A stretch of 64,000 bases of DNA, taken from contig NZ_FOKV01000001.1 of assembly GCF_900112105.1 (NCBI RefSeq), positions 1-64,000 of the forward strand. Reading direction: 5' to 3'. A model generated the notes under the pieces. The model saw nothing but the letters and a program-made list of their open reading frames with translations. It was not told where the DNA came from and did not search any database. This document shows positions 44,944-54,227 of this stretch, piece by piece. The position numbers were made by a program, and so were the translations under genes. How positions within the stretch are numbered: the first letter of the stretch is position 1; every line of letters begins with the position of its first letter. This DNA is from Zunongwangia mangrovi. GTDB taxonomy: Bacteria; Bacteroidota; Bacteroidia; Flavobacteriales; Flavobacteriaceae.

Positions 44944-44956
44944 TATAATACAAATT

Positions 44957-44990
44957 AAAAACGCCCAAAGTTAAAAAACTTCAGGCGTTT
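44957..44990 (-). terminator. terminator of the protease gene
   Basis: The stem AAACGCC with GGCGTTT, extended by an inner AAAGTT/AACTT pairing, is followed on the minus strand by TTTTTAATTT. Confidence 0.75.
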
Positions 44991-45014
44991 AAATACAAAT
45001 TCGTTTTAGATCTG

Positions 45015-47156
45015 TTAGTCCTTAAATTTATCTGAATCTGCTACTTTATTTTTCATGTTACTTCTTTTAATATCAGAAAGTACATTAATAGCCTCTTCAA
45101 CATAAACATCGCGACTTAAATCTTTATGCCATCTTTCTCTTTTTTCCTGTAAGGTAGAATCGGCTTTAAACAATTCTTTTTCGTAAGGTAGTGAAGAGAA
45201 TGATAGATTTGTTTTATAATCTTTTAGAGCATCATATTGCTTAGCTACTTCCATATTCTTTTCGGCATTTGCAGCATATTGCTCAAAATTTAAAGAATAA
45301 GAATCATCTTCACTCTGCTCTTTTATCCATTTTGCATTTTGCTCGATAAGCTTAATTTGCTCACTTTGCTCCATACGCTTTTTACTATTTTCGATGGCTT
45401 CTTCGTAACCAAGGTATCCATCCCAAATATCGTAATCTGCAGGATCGATCTTATCCCAAGGTAAAGGGTTTTCCTGATCTTTTTCACCAATATCAACATA
45501 GCTATAACGATCTGGAACCACAACATCACTCTTTACTCCTTCTAACTGCGTAGAACCTCCGTTTACTCTATAAAACTTCTGGGTAGTGATCTTTAAAGCT
45601 CCCATATCGCCATAATCATTATTTCTTAGCCAACGATTAAGATCGATCACATTTTGAACAGTTCCTTTACCATAAGTTTGTTTACTACCAATTATAACAG
45701 CTCTTTTGTAATCCTGCATCGCTGCAGCTAAGATCTCTGAAGCAGAAGCCGAAAGCTCGTTCACTAAAATCACAAGCGGGCCGTCCCATACGATTTCAGA
45801 ATCTTCATCATTAAGAACTTCTTTACGCTCGCCGTTAGATTTCACCTGTACGATAGGTCCTTTTTCGATAAACAAACCAGCAATATCAACTACGGTCTTT
45901 AAAGAACCACCACCATTATTTCTAAGATCGACAACAAGACCATCCATGCCCTGCTCTTTAAGCTCTAGGATATCTTTTCTCATATCTGAGGCTGCATTAC
46001 GGCTATCATAATCTTCCATATCAAAATAGAACTTAGGCAGATTAATTACTCCGTATTGTTTACCATCTTTGTCAACCATCGCGGTCTTTGCGTAAGTTTC
46101 TTCTAATTCTACAAGATCTCTGGTAAGTTTGATCTGTTCTATATTTCCTAGTAGTTTCTTACGAACGGTAAGTGTAACTTTAGATCCTTTTGGCCCTTTA
46201 ATTAGATCGACAGCATCATCTAAACGCATCCCAGAAATATTTACAGGCTCATTTTCGTCTTCCTGCTTCACTTTTAAAATAACATCCCCAGCGTCTAACT
46301 CTTCACTCTTCCATGCTGGACCTCCCGAGATAACGTCCATAATGGTAATATCATCATTCTTCTTCTGTAATCTTGCTCCAATACCTTCGATCTTACCAGA
46401 CATCTGGATATCGAAACGATCTTTATCTCTAGGCGCGAAATAATAAGTATGAGGATCAAATTCTTCTACAACAGAATTGATAAATACAGAAAAGTAATCC
46501 TTTCTTTCAAGATCATCGGTTAGATCAAAATATTCATCTAAGCTATTTTGTGTAGTTTCACGTGCTTTTTTCTCTAATTCCTCATCAGATTTCATGGTGT
46601 AATCTGAATCATTTTCTTTCTTATTTTTTTCGTCCTGCTTTAAATCGTAAAAACTAATAAGAGTAGAAAACTTAAGCTGCTTTCTCCAACGCTCTTTTAA
46701 TTCGGCTTTAGAGGTAACATATTCTAAGTCATCACCATCTGTTTGAAAATCTTCTTCTTTTGAAAAATCAAAAGGTTCAGCCAGAATTTGAGTATATAAT
46801 TGCTTAGCTTCTTCGTTACGTTTTTCTAATTTAGAATAAGTTAGATCGAAGAAATTAAGTTCTTTGTTGTTGATCTCGTCATCAATTAAAATCTTGTATT
46901 CTTCAAACTCCTCGATATCTTTTTTATAAAAGAAACGTTTTGAAGGATCCAGACTTTCGATGTAATGATCGTATACTTTTACAGAAAAATCATCATTTAT
47001 TTCTTTTGCATCGTAGTGTCCCTGACTAAGAACATAGGTAATAAGATCAATTAAAAGCTTGTCTTTGTTAGGGTCGTCAAACTTTTTTGTGGTGAAGCTG
47101 CATGAAGTTGCTGCCATCAAAACAGCCAACACCAGGATTTTTAAATTCCTTTTCAT
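45015..47156 (-). CDS. prc: C-terminal-processing peptidase (Prc/Tsp, S41 family)
   Basis: Prc-type proteases degrade or trim proteins in the periplasm. The 713-residue protein has a lipoprotein signal (VLAVLMAATSC), an N-terminal helical domain, a PDZ domain (about 225-310; VISGGPAWKSEELDAGDVIL) and the S41 core with the Ser-Lys pair in ELSASASEILAAA and SKQTYGKGTVQ. The tail matches the helical DUF3340 part of Tsp. The start at 47156 is preferred over an in-frame ATG 19 codons upstream because it puts the lipoprotein signal at the N terminus. Its terminator follows at 44957. Confidence 0.92.
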   Translation of the reverse strand: MKRNLKILVLAVLMAATSCSFTTKKFDDPNKDKLLIDLITYVLSQGHYDAKEINDDFSVKVYDHYIESLDPSKRFFYKKDIEEFEEYKILIDDEINNKELNFFDLTYSKLEKRNEEAKQLYTQILAEPFDFSKEEDFQTDGDDLEYVTSKAELKERWRKQLKFSTLISFYDLKQDEKNKKENDSDYTMKSDEELEKKARETTQNSLDEYFDLTDDLERKDYFSVFINSVVEEFDPHTYYFAPRDKDRFDIQMSGKIEGIGARLQKKNDDITIMDVISGGPAWKSEELDAGDVILKVKQEDENEPVNISGMRLDDAVDLIKGPKGSKVTLTVRKKLLGNIEQIKLTRDLVELEETYAKTAMVDKDGKQYGVINLPKFYFDMEDYDSRNAASDMRKDILELKEQGMDGLVVDLRNNGGGSLKTVVDIAGLFIEKGPIVQVKSNGERKEVLNDEDSEIVWDGPLVILVNELSASASEILAAAMQDYKRAVIIGSKQTYGKGTVQNVIDLNRWLRNNDYGDMGALKITTQKFYRVNGGSTQLEGVKSDVVVPDRYSYVDIGEKDQENPLPWDKIDPADYDIWDGYLGYEEAIENSKKRMEQSEQIKLIEQNAKWIKEQSEDDSYSLNFEQYAANAEKNMEVAKQYDALKDYKTNLSFSSLPYEKELFKADSTLQEKRERWHKDLSRDVYVEEAINVLSDIKRSNMKNKVADSDKFKD

Positions 47157-47302
47157 ATATCGCATAGATTTCGTCATTAAATTCTGTACAAAATACATTA
47201 AAAACTGTGCCATTCATAGGAACAGCGACTAATAATTTGTTAAACTACTAAAATACGGTTTCCGCAGGAAATTACTAATTTAGCATCTAGAAAATTTAAG
47301 CT

Positions 47303-48085
47303 ATGAGCAAAGAAAAACCGCTTATTCTGGTCACCAACGATGATGGTATCACCGCACCGGGAATTAGAGCCTTATTACAGGTAATGAAAGAAATTGGAGA
47401 TGTAGTTGTAGTGGCCCCAGATAGCCCTCAAAGTGGAATGGGACATGCCATCACGATTAGTGATACTTTATTTTGTGATTCGGTTACTTTAAAAGAAAAT
47501 TATAATCATAAAGAGTACAGTTGCTCTGGAACCCCGGCAGATTGCGTAAAGATCGCCACACAGGAGATTTTACATCGCAAACCCGATCTTTGCGTAAGCG
47601 GAATTAACCACGGCTCTAACTCTTCGATAAACGTAATTTACTCGGGAACTATGAGTGCAGCTGTAGAAGCTGGTGTAGAAGGAATTCCCGCTATTGGTTT
47701 TTCACTTTTAGACTACTCGCTAAATGCCGATTTTGAGCCCTGCAAAAAATACGTGAAAGCGATCACTAAAAATGTACTTAAAAACGGACTCCCAAATGGG
47801 GTGGTTTTAAACGTAAACTTTCCAAAATTACCTGCGGAAGAAATTAAAGGCATTAAAGTTTGTCGGCAGGCTAATGCACACTGGGAAGAAGAATTTGATA
47901 AACGAACCAATCCACAAGGTAGAGATTACTATTGGTTAAGCGGAAGATTTGTAAATAACGACGAAGGTCAGGACACAGATGAGTGGGCTTTAGAAAATGG
48001 TTTTGTGTCTCTAGTGCCAGTACAGTTCGACTTAACCGCCCATCATTTTATGAAAGAATTAAACGACTGGAAACTGGATGAATAA
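47303..48085 (+). CDS. surE: 5'/3'-nucleotidase SurE
   Basis: SurE removes phosphate from nucleoside monophosphates and helps in stress and stationary phase. The 260-residue protein carries the acidic metal site at the N terminus (ILVTNDDGITAPGIRAL), then VVAPDSPQSGMGHAITI and VSGINHGSN, the usual SurE landmarks. It diverges from the prc-like gene and overlaps the next gene by 8 bases. Confidence 0.96.
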   Translation: MSKEKPLILVTNDDGITAPGIRALLQVMKEIGDVVVVAPDSPQSGMGHAITISDTLFCDSVTLKENYNHKEYSCSGTPADCVKIATQEILHRKPDLCVSGINHGSNSSINVIYSGTMSAAVEAGVEGIPAIGFSLLDYSLNADFEPCKKYVKAITKNVLKNGLPNGVVLNVNFPKLPAEEIKGIKVCRQANAHWEEEFDKRTNPQGRDYYWLSGRFVNNDEGQDTDEWALENGFVSLVPVQFDLTAHHFMKELNDWKLDE

Positions 48086-48365
48086 AGGCAATATTGTAAT
48101 AGGTTTTTTAATAGGTCTTTCTACAACGATTGGCGGCGTTTTTTTGTTCACTACTTTTTTTTCTGATTATAGTTTTGAAGCGAGCTTAAGAGATTCGATC
48201 ACTAACGATTACTTCGGAAAATTAGTAGCTATTGGTGCAGTGCTTAATTTTTTACCTTTTTTCGTTTTTATGCGGAAGAAACAGATCTATCACGCCCGTG
48301 GAATTTTACTCGCCTGTCTTGTTGTAGCTATCACGATCGCAGTTGTAAAAATTCGGAATTTCTAA
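48078..48365 (+). CDS. small membrane protein of unknown function
   Basis: The 95-residue protein has three hydrophobic segments (about 6-27, 48-64 and 76-90), with charged loops between. I do not recognise a named family. It overlaps the end of surE by 8 bases and ends 24 bases before lpxB, so it is part of the surE-lpxB operon, an arrangement that I believe is common in flavobacteria. Confidence 0.75.
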   Translation: MNKGNIVIGFLIGLSTTIGGVFLFTTFFSDYSFEASLRDSITNDYFGKLVAIGAVLNFLPFFVFMRKKQIYHARGILLACLVVAITIAVVKIRNF

Positions 48366-48389
48366 TTATTCAGCAAAAACAAATACGTC

Positions 48390-49502
48390 TTGAAATATTA
48401 TATCATTGCAGGAGAAGCCTCGGGAGATCTACATGCTTCTAATCTTATGAAGTCTCTAAAAAAAGTAGATCCAAATGCCGAATTTCGATTTTGGGGCGGT
48501 GATCTTATGCAGGCACAGGGCGGCACTCTGGTAAAACATTATCGCGATCTTGCCTTTATGGGTTTTGCTGAAGTTGTTATGAATTTACGAACCATACTAG
48601 GCAATATTTCATTCTGTAAAAAAGATATTTCTGCTTTTCAGCCAGACGCTTTGATCTTTATCGATTATCCAGGCTTTAATCTGCGTATCGCTAAATGGGC
48701 AAAAGAAGAAGGATATGATACTCATTTTTATATTTCGCCACAGATCTGGGCTTGGAAAGAAAACCGAATTAAAGCCATAAAACGTGATGTAGATCACATG
48801 TATGTGATCTTACCATTCGAGAAAGACTTTTACGAAAAGAAACATAATTACCCGGTAAATTTTGTTGGACATCCTCTTATCGATGCGATTTCAAATAGAA
48901 AAAATACCGATGTAGCCAGATTTAAAGCAGAAAATAATCTCGATGATCGTCCAATAATCGCTTTACTTCCCGGAAGCCGAAAACAGGAAATCTCTAAAAT
49001 GCTGGAAGTGATGCTTAGTATCACTCAGGATTTTAAAGATTATCAATTCGTTATTGCCGGAGCGCCAAGCCAGGAAACCGAGTTTTATAAACCTTATCTA
49101 AAAAAGACCAATATTAACCTGGTAACAAATAAAACTTACGACATCTTAACTTGTGCTCATGCAGCATTGGTAACTTCAGGAACGGCAACTTTAGAGACTG
49201 CGCTTTTTAAAGTTCCAGAGGTAGTTTGCTATAAAGGCAATTATATTTCTTACCATATTGCAAAAAGAATTATTAATTTAGACTATATCTCACTGGTAAA
49301 CTTAATTATGGATCGCGAAGTGGTGAAAGAATTGATTCAGAATGAATTTAATTCAGAATCCCTTAAAACAGAATTACAAAAGATCCTGGAAGAGAAGAAC
49401 AGAGAGCGCATTTTTAAAGACTATTACGAACTAGAACAAAAACTTGGTGGAACTGGCGCCAGTCTAGAAACCGCCACGCTTATCTACAATTCGATAAAAT
49501 AA
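48390..49502 (+). CDS. lpxB: lipid-A-disaccharide synthase
   Basis: LpxB joins UDP-2,3-diacylglucosamine and lipid X during lipid A synthesis at the inner membrane. The 370-residue protein shows YYIIAGEASGDLHASNLM at the start, FIDYPGFNLRIAKWAK, YISPQIWAWKENRIK and the C-terminal VTSGTATLETALFKVPEVV. The start codon seems to be TTG; no ATG at a suitable position gives the conserved AGEASGD opening. It follows the small membrane protein gene. Confidence 0.95.
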   Translation: MKYYIIAGEASGDLHASNLMKSLKKVDPNAEFRFWGGDLMQAQGGTLVKHYRDLAFMGFAEVVMNLRTILGNISFCKKDISAFQPDALIFIDYPGFNLRIAKWAKEEGYDTHFYISPQIWAWKENRIKAIKRDVDHMYVILPFEKDFYEKKHNYPVNFVGHPLIDAISNRKNTDVARFKAENNLDDRPIIALLPGSRKQEISKMLEVMLSITQDFKDYQFVIAGAPSQETEFYKPYLKKTNINLVTNKTYDILTCAHAALVTSGTATLETALFKVPEVVCYKGNYISYHIAKRIINLDYISLVNLIMDREVVKELIQNEFNSESLKTELQKILEEKNRERIFKDYYELEQKLGGTGASLETATLIYNSIK

Positions 49503-49536
49503 GATCTTTTAAATTTACAATATCGACTGAATTAAA

Positions 49537-50118
49537 ATGAAAAATATAGAAAGAAGCATGATGATGAAGCAGGGCCTTAGAATAGGCATAATGGTATTGA
49601 TCGCTATATTTTTAAGTTCATGCGGATCTTCTAAGCCCAAGGTAGTCACCACAAAAACCGAAAGCAAGCGTACAAAAACAAAGCACTACGATCCAGAAGT
49701 CACTCGCAACAGCAAAACAATAAAACCCAAAGACGATCGCGTTTACGATATTGTAAATTATGCGATAAGTTTTGAAGGCACCAAGTACAAATATGGTGGC
49801 ACCACAAAACGTGGGATGGACTGTTCTGGGCTTTTATTTGTTTCATTTCAGGAAAACAATATTCAACTTCCCAGAACTTCCAGGGCGATGTCTTTGCAAG
49901 GCGAACGCCTTTACTTAAAAGATGTCACGGTGGGCGATCTTTTATTCTTTGAAACCAACAAAAACCGTAAAGTAATTAATCACGTTGGGCTTGTCGTCGA
50001 TATTTCACAAGGCGATATTCTATTTATACACTCCACTACTTCACGAGGTGTAGTGATTAGTAAACTTTCAGAAAATTATTGGAACAATAGCTTCGTGATG
50101 GCAAGGCGCGTGATTTAA
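49537..50118 (+). CDS. NlpC/P60-family cell-wall endopeptidase lipoprotein
   Basis: The 193-residue protein has a lipoprotein signal with Cys29 (FLSSC) and an NlpC/P60 domain. The catalytic Cys96 lies in GMDCSGLLF, His149 in NHVGLVVD and the third polar residue at His165 in FIHSTTSRG. These enzymes cut gamma-D-glutamyl-meso-diaminopimelate bonds in peptidoglycan. The true start may be one of the methionines at residues 8-10, which would shorten the basic head without changing the lipobox. Confidence 0.9.
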   Translation: MKNIERSMMMKQGLRIGIMVLIAIFLSSCGSSKPKVVTTKTESKRTKTKHYDPEVTRNSKTIKPKDDRVYDIVNYAISFEGTKYKYGGTTKRGMDCSGLLFVSFQENNIQLPRTSRAMSLQGERLYLKDVTVGDLLFFETNKNRKVINHVGLVVDISQGDILFIHSTTSRGVVISKLSENYWNNSFVMARRVI

Positions 50119-50123
50119 ACTTT

Positions 50124-50150
50124 AAAATCACCTGCTAAAAAGCAGATTTT
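50124..50150 (+). terminator. weak terminator after the NlpC/P60 gene
   Basis: The stem AAAATC with GATTTT plus an inner CTGCT/AGCAG pair, with a two-base bulge, is followed by a T-rich stretch (ACTACTTTTAA). Confidence 0.35.
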
Positions 50151-50191
50151 CACTACTTTTAAACTGACCCTACTTTCTTATAATCAGAAAG

Positions 50192-52201
50192 ATGGGATAC
50201 ATCAATATTAAGATTCTACAATTTTCGATTGCATTTTTATGCGGAATCCTAGCTGCGCATTTTTTTGAAATTCCTTTAAAAATCCTGATAATTCCTGCCG
50301 GAATTAGTATCGCTTTCTTTCTGTTTTTCTTTTTTAAGGCCAAATCTCAACTCTACCAACTCCCCTATTTTGGAATTTGCTGTTTTCTGGTTTTATTTTT
50401 CTTCGGAAGTATTTCCTACCAGCTTAAATTCCCTGAAAATAAACCATTTTATTTCTCGAAATTCATTAATTCTGAAGAAGATCTTTTAAAACTGAAATTG
50501 ACTGAAGAATTAAAGCCAAACTTCCAGAAACGTTTTATTGCTGAAGCAGTACAAGTTATCCAAGGCCAAGATTCGATGAAATCTCAACCAGTTTTTGGGA
50601 AAATTCTGATTGGTTTACCGCTAACATCTCGTTTGAAAGTTGGGCAGGAAATCATCGTTCCCGCAAACGTAAGCGAAATTAATCCTCCACTAAATCCGCA
50701 TCAATTCAACTATCAGGAATACATGAAATTTCAGGGTATTTTTCATCAAATTCAGCTTTCAAAAGATCAAATTTTGATCGATCAAAAAGCCAAACCATCA
50801 CTACTCAGTAAGATTCGCTATTCCTTACTTGAAACTTTACAAAATTCAGGATTCAAAAGAGATGAACTTGCAGTGATTCAGGCATTAATTTTAGGGGAAC
50901 GAACCGCTATTTCTAACGAATTATATCAAAATTATGCAGCTGCCGGCGCAATTCATATTTTGGCCGTTTCAGGTTTGCACGTTGGGATTGTTTTACTCCT
51001 TATCAACTTTATCCTAAAACCACTTCAGCAATCGAAAATCTTAAAATTCACTCTAACGCTAATCGGAATTTGGAGTTTTGCTTTGCTTACCGGTTTATCG
51101 GCATCTGTAGTTCGTGCCTCGTTTATGTTCAGTTTTGTAGCTTTAGGACTTCAAATTAATCGGAAGGTCAATCTTCTCAATACCCTATTTTCGGCGTTTT
51201 ACGTGCTCATTCTTATCAATCCGTTTTATGTGTTTCAGGTGGGATTTCAATTAAGTTTTGCGGCGGTTTTCAGCATTGCCTTATTTCAGCCTAAATTCAG
51301 CAAACTATGGCATCCAAAATATAAGATTGTACGATTTTTTTATAGTATTATCACGGTAAGTATTTGTGCTCAAATTGGTGTTTTGCCCTTAAGTTTATTC
51401 TATTTTCATCAATTCCCGGGATTATTTTTACTTACCAATATTGTGATTCTGCCGGGACTTGGGATTTTATTAATTTCAGGAATATTGATTCTTGTTCTAG
51501 GCATTTTCGACCTTCTTCCTGAAGTTCTAGTTCACTTTTATTCGATTTTGGTTGAAAATCTAAATCATTTTATCGCCTGGGTGGCCAGCCATGAACGTTT
51601 TATTATTAACGACATTCATCTTAGTCATTTTTCAGTCTTACTTTTATTCGGAATCATCATTAGCAGCTTCTTTTTACTTCAGCAGAAAAAGAAAAAGCAG
51701 GTTTTGCTGACTTTAGTAAATATTATTTTGTTTCAAATTAGTCTGTTTTTTGACCAATATCAGCATTCTTCCGAAGAAATATTTATTCTGAATAAATCTG
51801 GTTCTAGTATCATTGCTGAAAAGAAAGCTGACCTATTAAATCTCTACGGAAACGCACAAAAAGATAGCAGCTGGAGTTATATCGATGATTTTAAAATAGC
51901 TGAAAAAATATCGAATATTGAGTTTAAGGAACTACAAAATTTTTACGAGCTAAAGCAAAAACGAATTATGGTGATCGATAGCACAGCGCTTTTCAATTTC
52001 CCTGAATTTAATCCCGATATCTTACTACTTTCTAACTCTCCAAAAGTGAATTTAAACCGGGTTATAGAAGTTTTAAAGCCAGGCATTATTATCGCTGATG
52101 CTAGCAACTACCCAAGCTTTATCGAACTTTGGGAACAAACCTGCCTAAATAAAAAAGTCCCTTTCTACCAGACAGGTAAAAAGGGAGCTTTTAACTACTA
52201 A
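50192..52201 (+). CDS. comEC: ComEC/Rec2-family DNA-uptake channel protein
   Basis: ComEC conducts single-stranded DNA across the inner membrane during transformation. The 669-residue protein has an N-terminal DUF4131-like OB region with two leading helices (about 8-60), a soluble part (about 100-200) and the Competence membrane domain (about 220-500; LGERTAISNELYQNYAAAGA, HILAVSGLHVGIV). The C-terminal 150 residues are a short, weakly conserved tail and not a full metallo-beta-lactamase domain, as usual for flavobacterial forms. Natural competence in this strain is not shown. Confidence 0.88.
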   Translation: MGYINIKILQFSIAFLCGILAAHFFEIPLKILIIPAGISIAFFLFFFFKAKSQLYQLPYFGICCFLVLFFFGSISYQLKFPENKPFYFSKFINSEEDLLKLKLTEELKPNFQKRFIAEAVQVIQGQDSMKSQPVFGKILIGLPLTSRLKVGQEIIVPANVSEINPPLNPHQFNYQEYMKFQGIFHQIQLSKDQILIDQKAKPSLLSKIRYSLLETLQNSGFKRDELAVIQALILGERTAISNELYQNYAAAGAIHILAVSGLHVGIVLLLINFILKPLQQSKILKFTLTLIGIWSFALLTGLSASVVRASFMFSFVALGLQINRKVNLLNTLFSAFYVLILINPFYVFQVGFQLSFAAVFSIALFQPKFSKLWHPKYKIVRFFYSIITVSICAQIGVLPLSLFYFHQFPGLFLLTNIVILPGLGILLISGILILVLGIFDLLPEVLVHFYSILVENLNHFIAWVASHERFIINDIHLSHFSVLLLFGIIISSFFLLQQKKKKQVLLTLVNIILFQISLFFDQYQHSSEEIFILNKSGSSIIAEKKADLLNLYGNAQKDSSWSYIDDFKIAEKISNIEFKELQNFYELKQKRIMVIDSTALFNFPEFNPDILLLSNSPKVNLNRVIEVLKPGIIIADASNYPSFIELWEQTCLNKKVPFYQTGKKGAFNY

Positions 52202-52233
52202 CCACAAACTATTGTTTATGATACAACTAACAC

Positions 52234-52788
52234 TTACTTAGTAAACGTAGGTTCGAAGTTTTCATTGTATTCGTTCCATGCTTTTTCAGTAGTTAAATTT
52301 TTATATTCGTCTTTTGCGAAGATTTTAAGGAAAATTTCAATCTGCGCCGGAGTTCTGTATCCCTTTAATGGCGCTATTAAATCTCCTTTTTCATCAAAAA
52401 ACACGATACTTGGATAAGCAGAAATTTGTAGCGCACGAGCAAATTCATGCGGACTGTTTCTTCTTCCTTTTAAATCTGGATTATATTGTGGGTTGGCAAA
52501 AACTTCATTTTTGTAATTGATCTCTTCTTCACCTTCAGCATTAAACTTTACCGGGTAATAGTTCTCATTTATAAATTCAGCTACTTTAGGATGTCCAAAC
52601 GTATTTTTATCTAACATTTTACAAGGTCCGCACCAATCTGTATACGCATCCATAATAATATTCTTAGGTGTTTCTTTTTGTGCTGCCAAAGCTTCATTCA
52701 TCGTCATCCATTTGATCTTACTTTCAGACTCCTGCGCCTGCATTGCAACACCAATAAGCACCAATGCTATAAAAAACAATCTTTTCAT
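52234..52788 (-). CDS. secreted thioredoxin-fold protein
   Basis: The 184-residue protein has a signal peptide (FFIALVLIGVAMQAQ) and a thioredoxin fold with the redox motif WCGPC (Cys53, Cys56) and a cis-proline region in QISAYPSIVFFDEKGDL. It should act as a periplasmic oxidoreductase. It is the last gene of a minus-strand cluster, 38 bases after the peptide transporter gene. Confidence 0.88.
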   Translation of the reverse strand: MKRLFFIALVLIGVAMQAQESESKIKWMTMNEALAAQKETPKNIIMDAYTDWCGPCKMLDKNTFGHPKVAEFINENYYPVKFNAEGEEEINYKNEVFANPQYNPDLKGRRNSPHEFARALQISAYPSIVFFDEKGDLIAPLKGYRTPAQIEIFLKIFAKDEYKNLTTEKAWNEYNENFEPTFTK

Positions 52789-52826
52789 CTTCTATAAATT
52801 TTCTTTTATAATATATTTTATGTAAT

Positions 52827-54203
52827 TTATTCTACTGTGGTTTCCATAGGAATACCCTCTTCCATTTTAGCATCTTCAGCTCCGTGAGTAAGACGTTTAA
52901 GAGGTTTAAGTAACATAATTACTATAATCCCTATTAAAGTCCAGATCACAGCGATACCTGTAAAAACTTCAAACTCCCCAAGATCCTGAGCAAACTGACC
53001 AATAAGACCTGCTACTTTATTTCCTAAACCAGTTGCAGCCCAATACATCCCCATAATTACTGAAGCGTATTTTAACGGTGCCAATTTCGTAATGAATGAA
53101 AGTGATACCGGGGAAGCACAAAGTTCACCAATGGTATGGAATAAATAAGCTGCGATTAGCCAATACATTCCTGAAGATCCGGTTTCCTGATACTGTACAG
53201 AAGCAGCACTCATAAATCCAAATCCTAAAGCCATAATGATCAAACCAATAGCCATTTTAAAGATCGAAGAAGATTCTTTTCCTTTTTGCTTCCATTTAAA
53301 CCAGAAACTACCTACCAAAGTTGCCAGCGTAATAATGAAGAATGAGTTCACCGATTGGAATACTGAAGCCGGAATCTCAAAACCTAAAAGTGTTCTATCT
53401 ACTTTCTCTGCTGCATAAAGGTTCATTAATCCACCTGCTTGTTCGAAAGCCGCCCAGAAAAGGATAATTAACAAGAAAGAAAGTAATAAGACTTTTACCC
53501 TGTCTTTTTCTATAGACGTTAATGGCTTATCTAAAATTGCACGATCTGCTTCGTTCTTTCTGGAAATTAAATTCCCAACATGAGTAAGATGTTTTTGTCC
53601 CATCATGTAAACGATTTGTCCTAATAACATTCCTATAGCTGCAAGACCAAAGCCCCAGTGCCATCCGTAATATTCAGCTAAAAATCCACAGGCAATTGGT
53701 GCTAAAAATCCACCAATATTAATCCCCATATAGAAAATATAGAATCCAAGATCCCTACGCTCGTCACCTTGCTTATACAAACCACCTACCATAGAAGAGA
53801 TGTTTGGCTTTAATCCACCAACACCAAGAATGATAAACAAACAACCGATATAGAAAGAAGTTTCAGATTCGAATGCTAGAATACCATGACCAATACAAAG
53901 CAAAATACCACCGATCAATACAGTTTTCTTTTGCCCTAAAAACTTATCTGCAATCCATCCCCCGGGAATAGAAACCACGTAAACAAGCATGGTATACCAA
54001 CTGTATAAACTTAATGCTTCAGCATTAGTCCATCCAAAACCAGGATTATCAGAGTTTGTCTCAGCGACTAGATAAAGTACAAAAAGTGCACGCATCCCGT
54101 AGTATGAAAAACGCTCCCATAATTCAGTAAAAAATAGAATGTATAATCCTACCGGATGCCCAAATAGTTCTTTTTGATTAGCTGGAGGTGCTGTATTTGC
54201 CAT
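52827..54203 (-). CDS. POT-family proton-dependent oligopeptide transporter
   Basis: The 458-residue transporter of the major facilitator superfamily imports di- and tripeptides. It has about 12 membrane helices with the POT signatures ELWERFSYYGMRALFVLYL (about 27-45, containing the ExxERxxYY motif) and YIFYMGINIGGFLAPI. It lies 24 bases downstream of a DPP IV-like peptidase gene, which would supply short peptides. The length is slightly below many bacterial members, mainly at the C-terminal end. Confidence 0.93.
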   Translation of the reverse strand: MANTAPPANQKELFGHPVGLYILFFTELWERFSYYGMRALFVLYLVAETNSDNPGFGWTNAEALSLYSWYTMLVYVVSIPGGWIADKFLGQKKTVLIGGILLCIGHGILAFESETSFYIGCLFIILGVGGLKPNISSMVGGLYKQGDERRDLGFYIFYMGINIGGFLAPIACGFLAEYYGWHWGFGLAAIGMLLGQIVYMMGQKHLTHVGNLISRKNEADRAILDKPLTSIEKDRVKVLLLSFLLIILFWAAFEQAGGLMNLYAAEKVDRTLLGFEIPASVFQSVNSFFIITLATLVGSFWFKWKQKGKESSSIFKMAIGLIIMALGFGFMSAASVQYQETGSSGMYWLIAAYLFHTIGELCASPVSLSFITKLAPLKYASVIMGMYWAATGLGNKVAGLIGQFAQDLGEFEVFTGIAVIWTLIGIIVIMLLKPLKRLTHGAEDAKMEEGIPMETTVE

Positions 54204-54227
54204 AATTTTAAGTTTGTTGATTGAGTT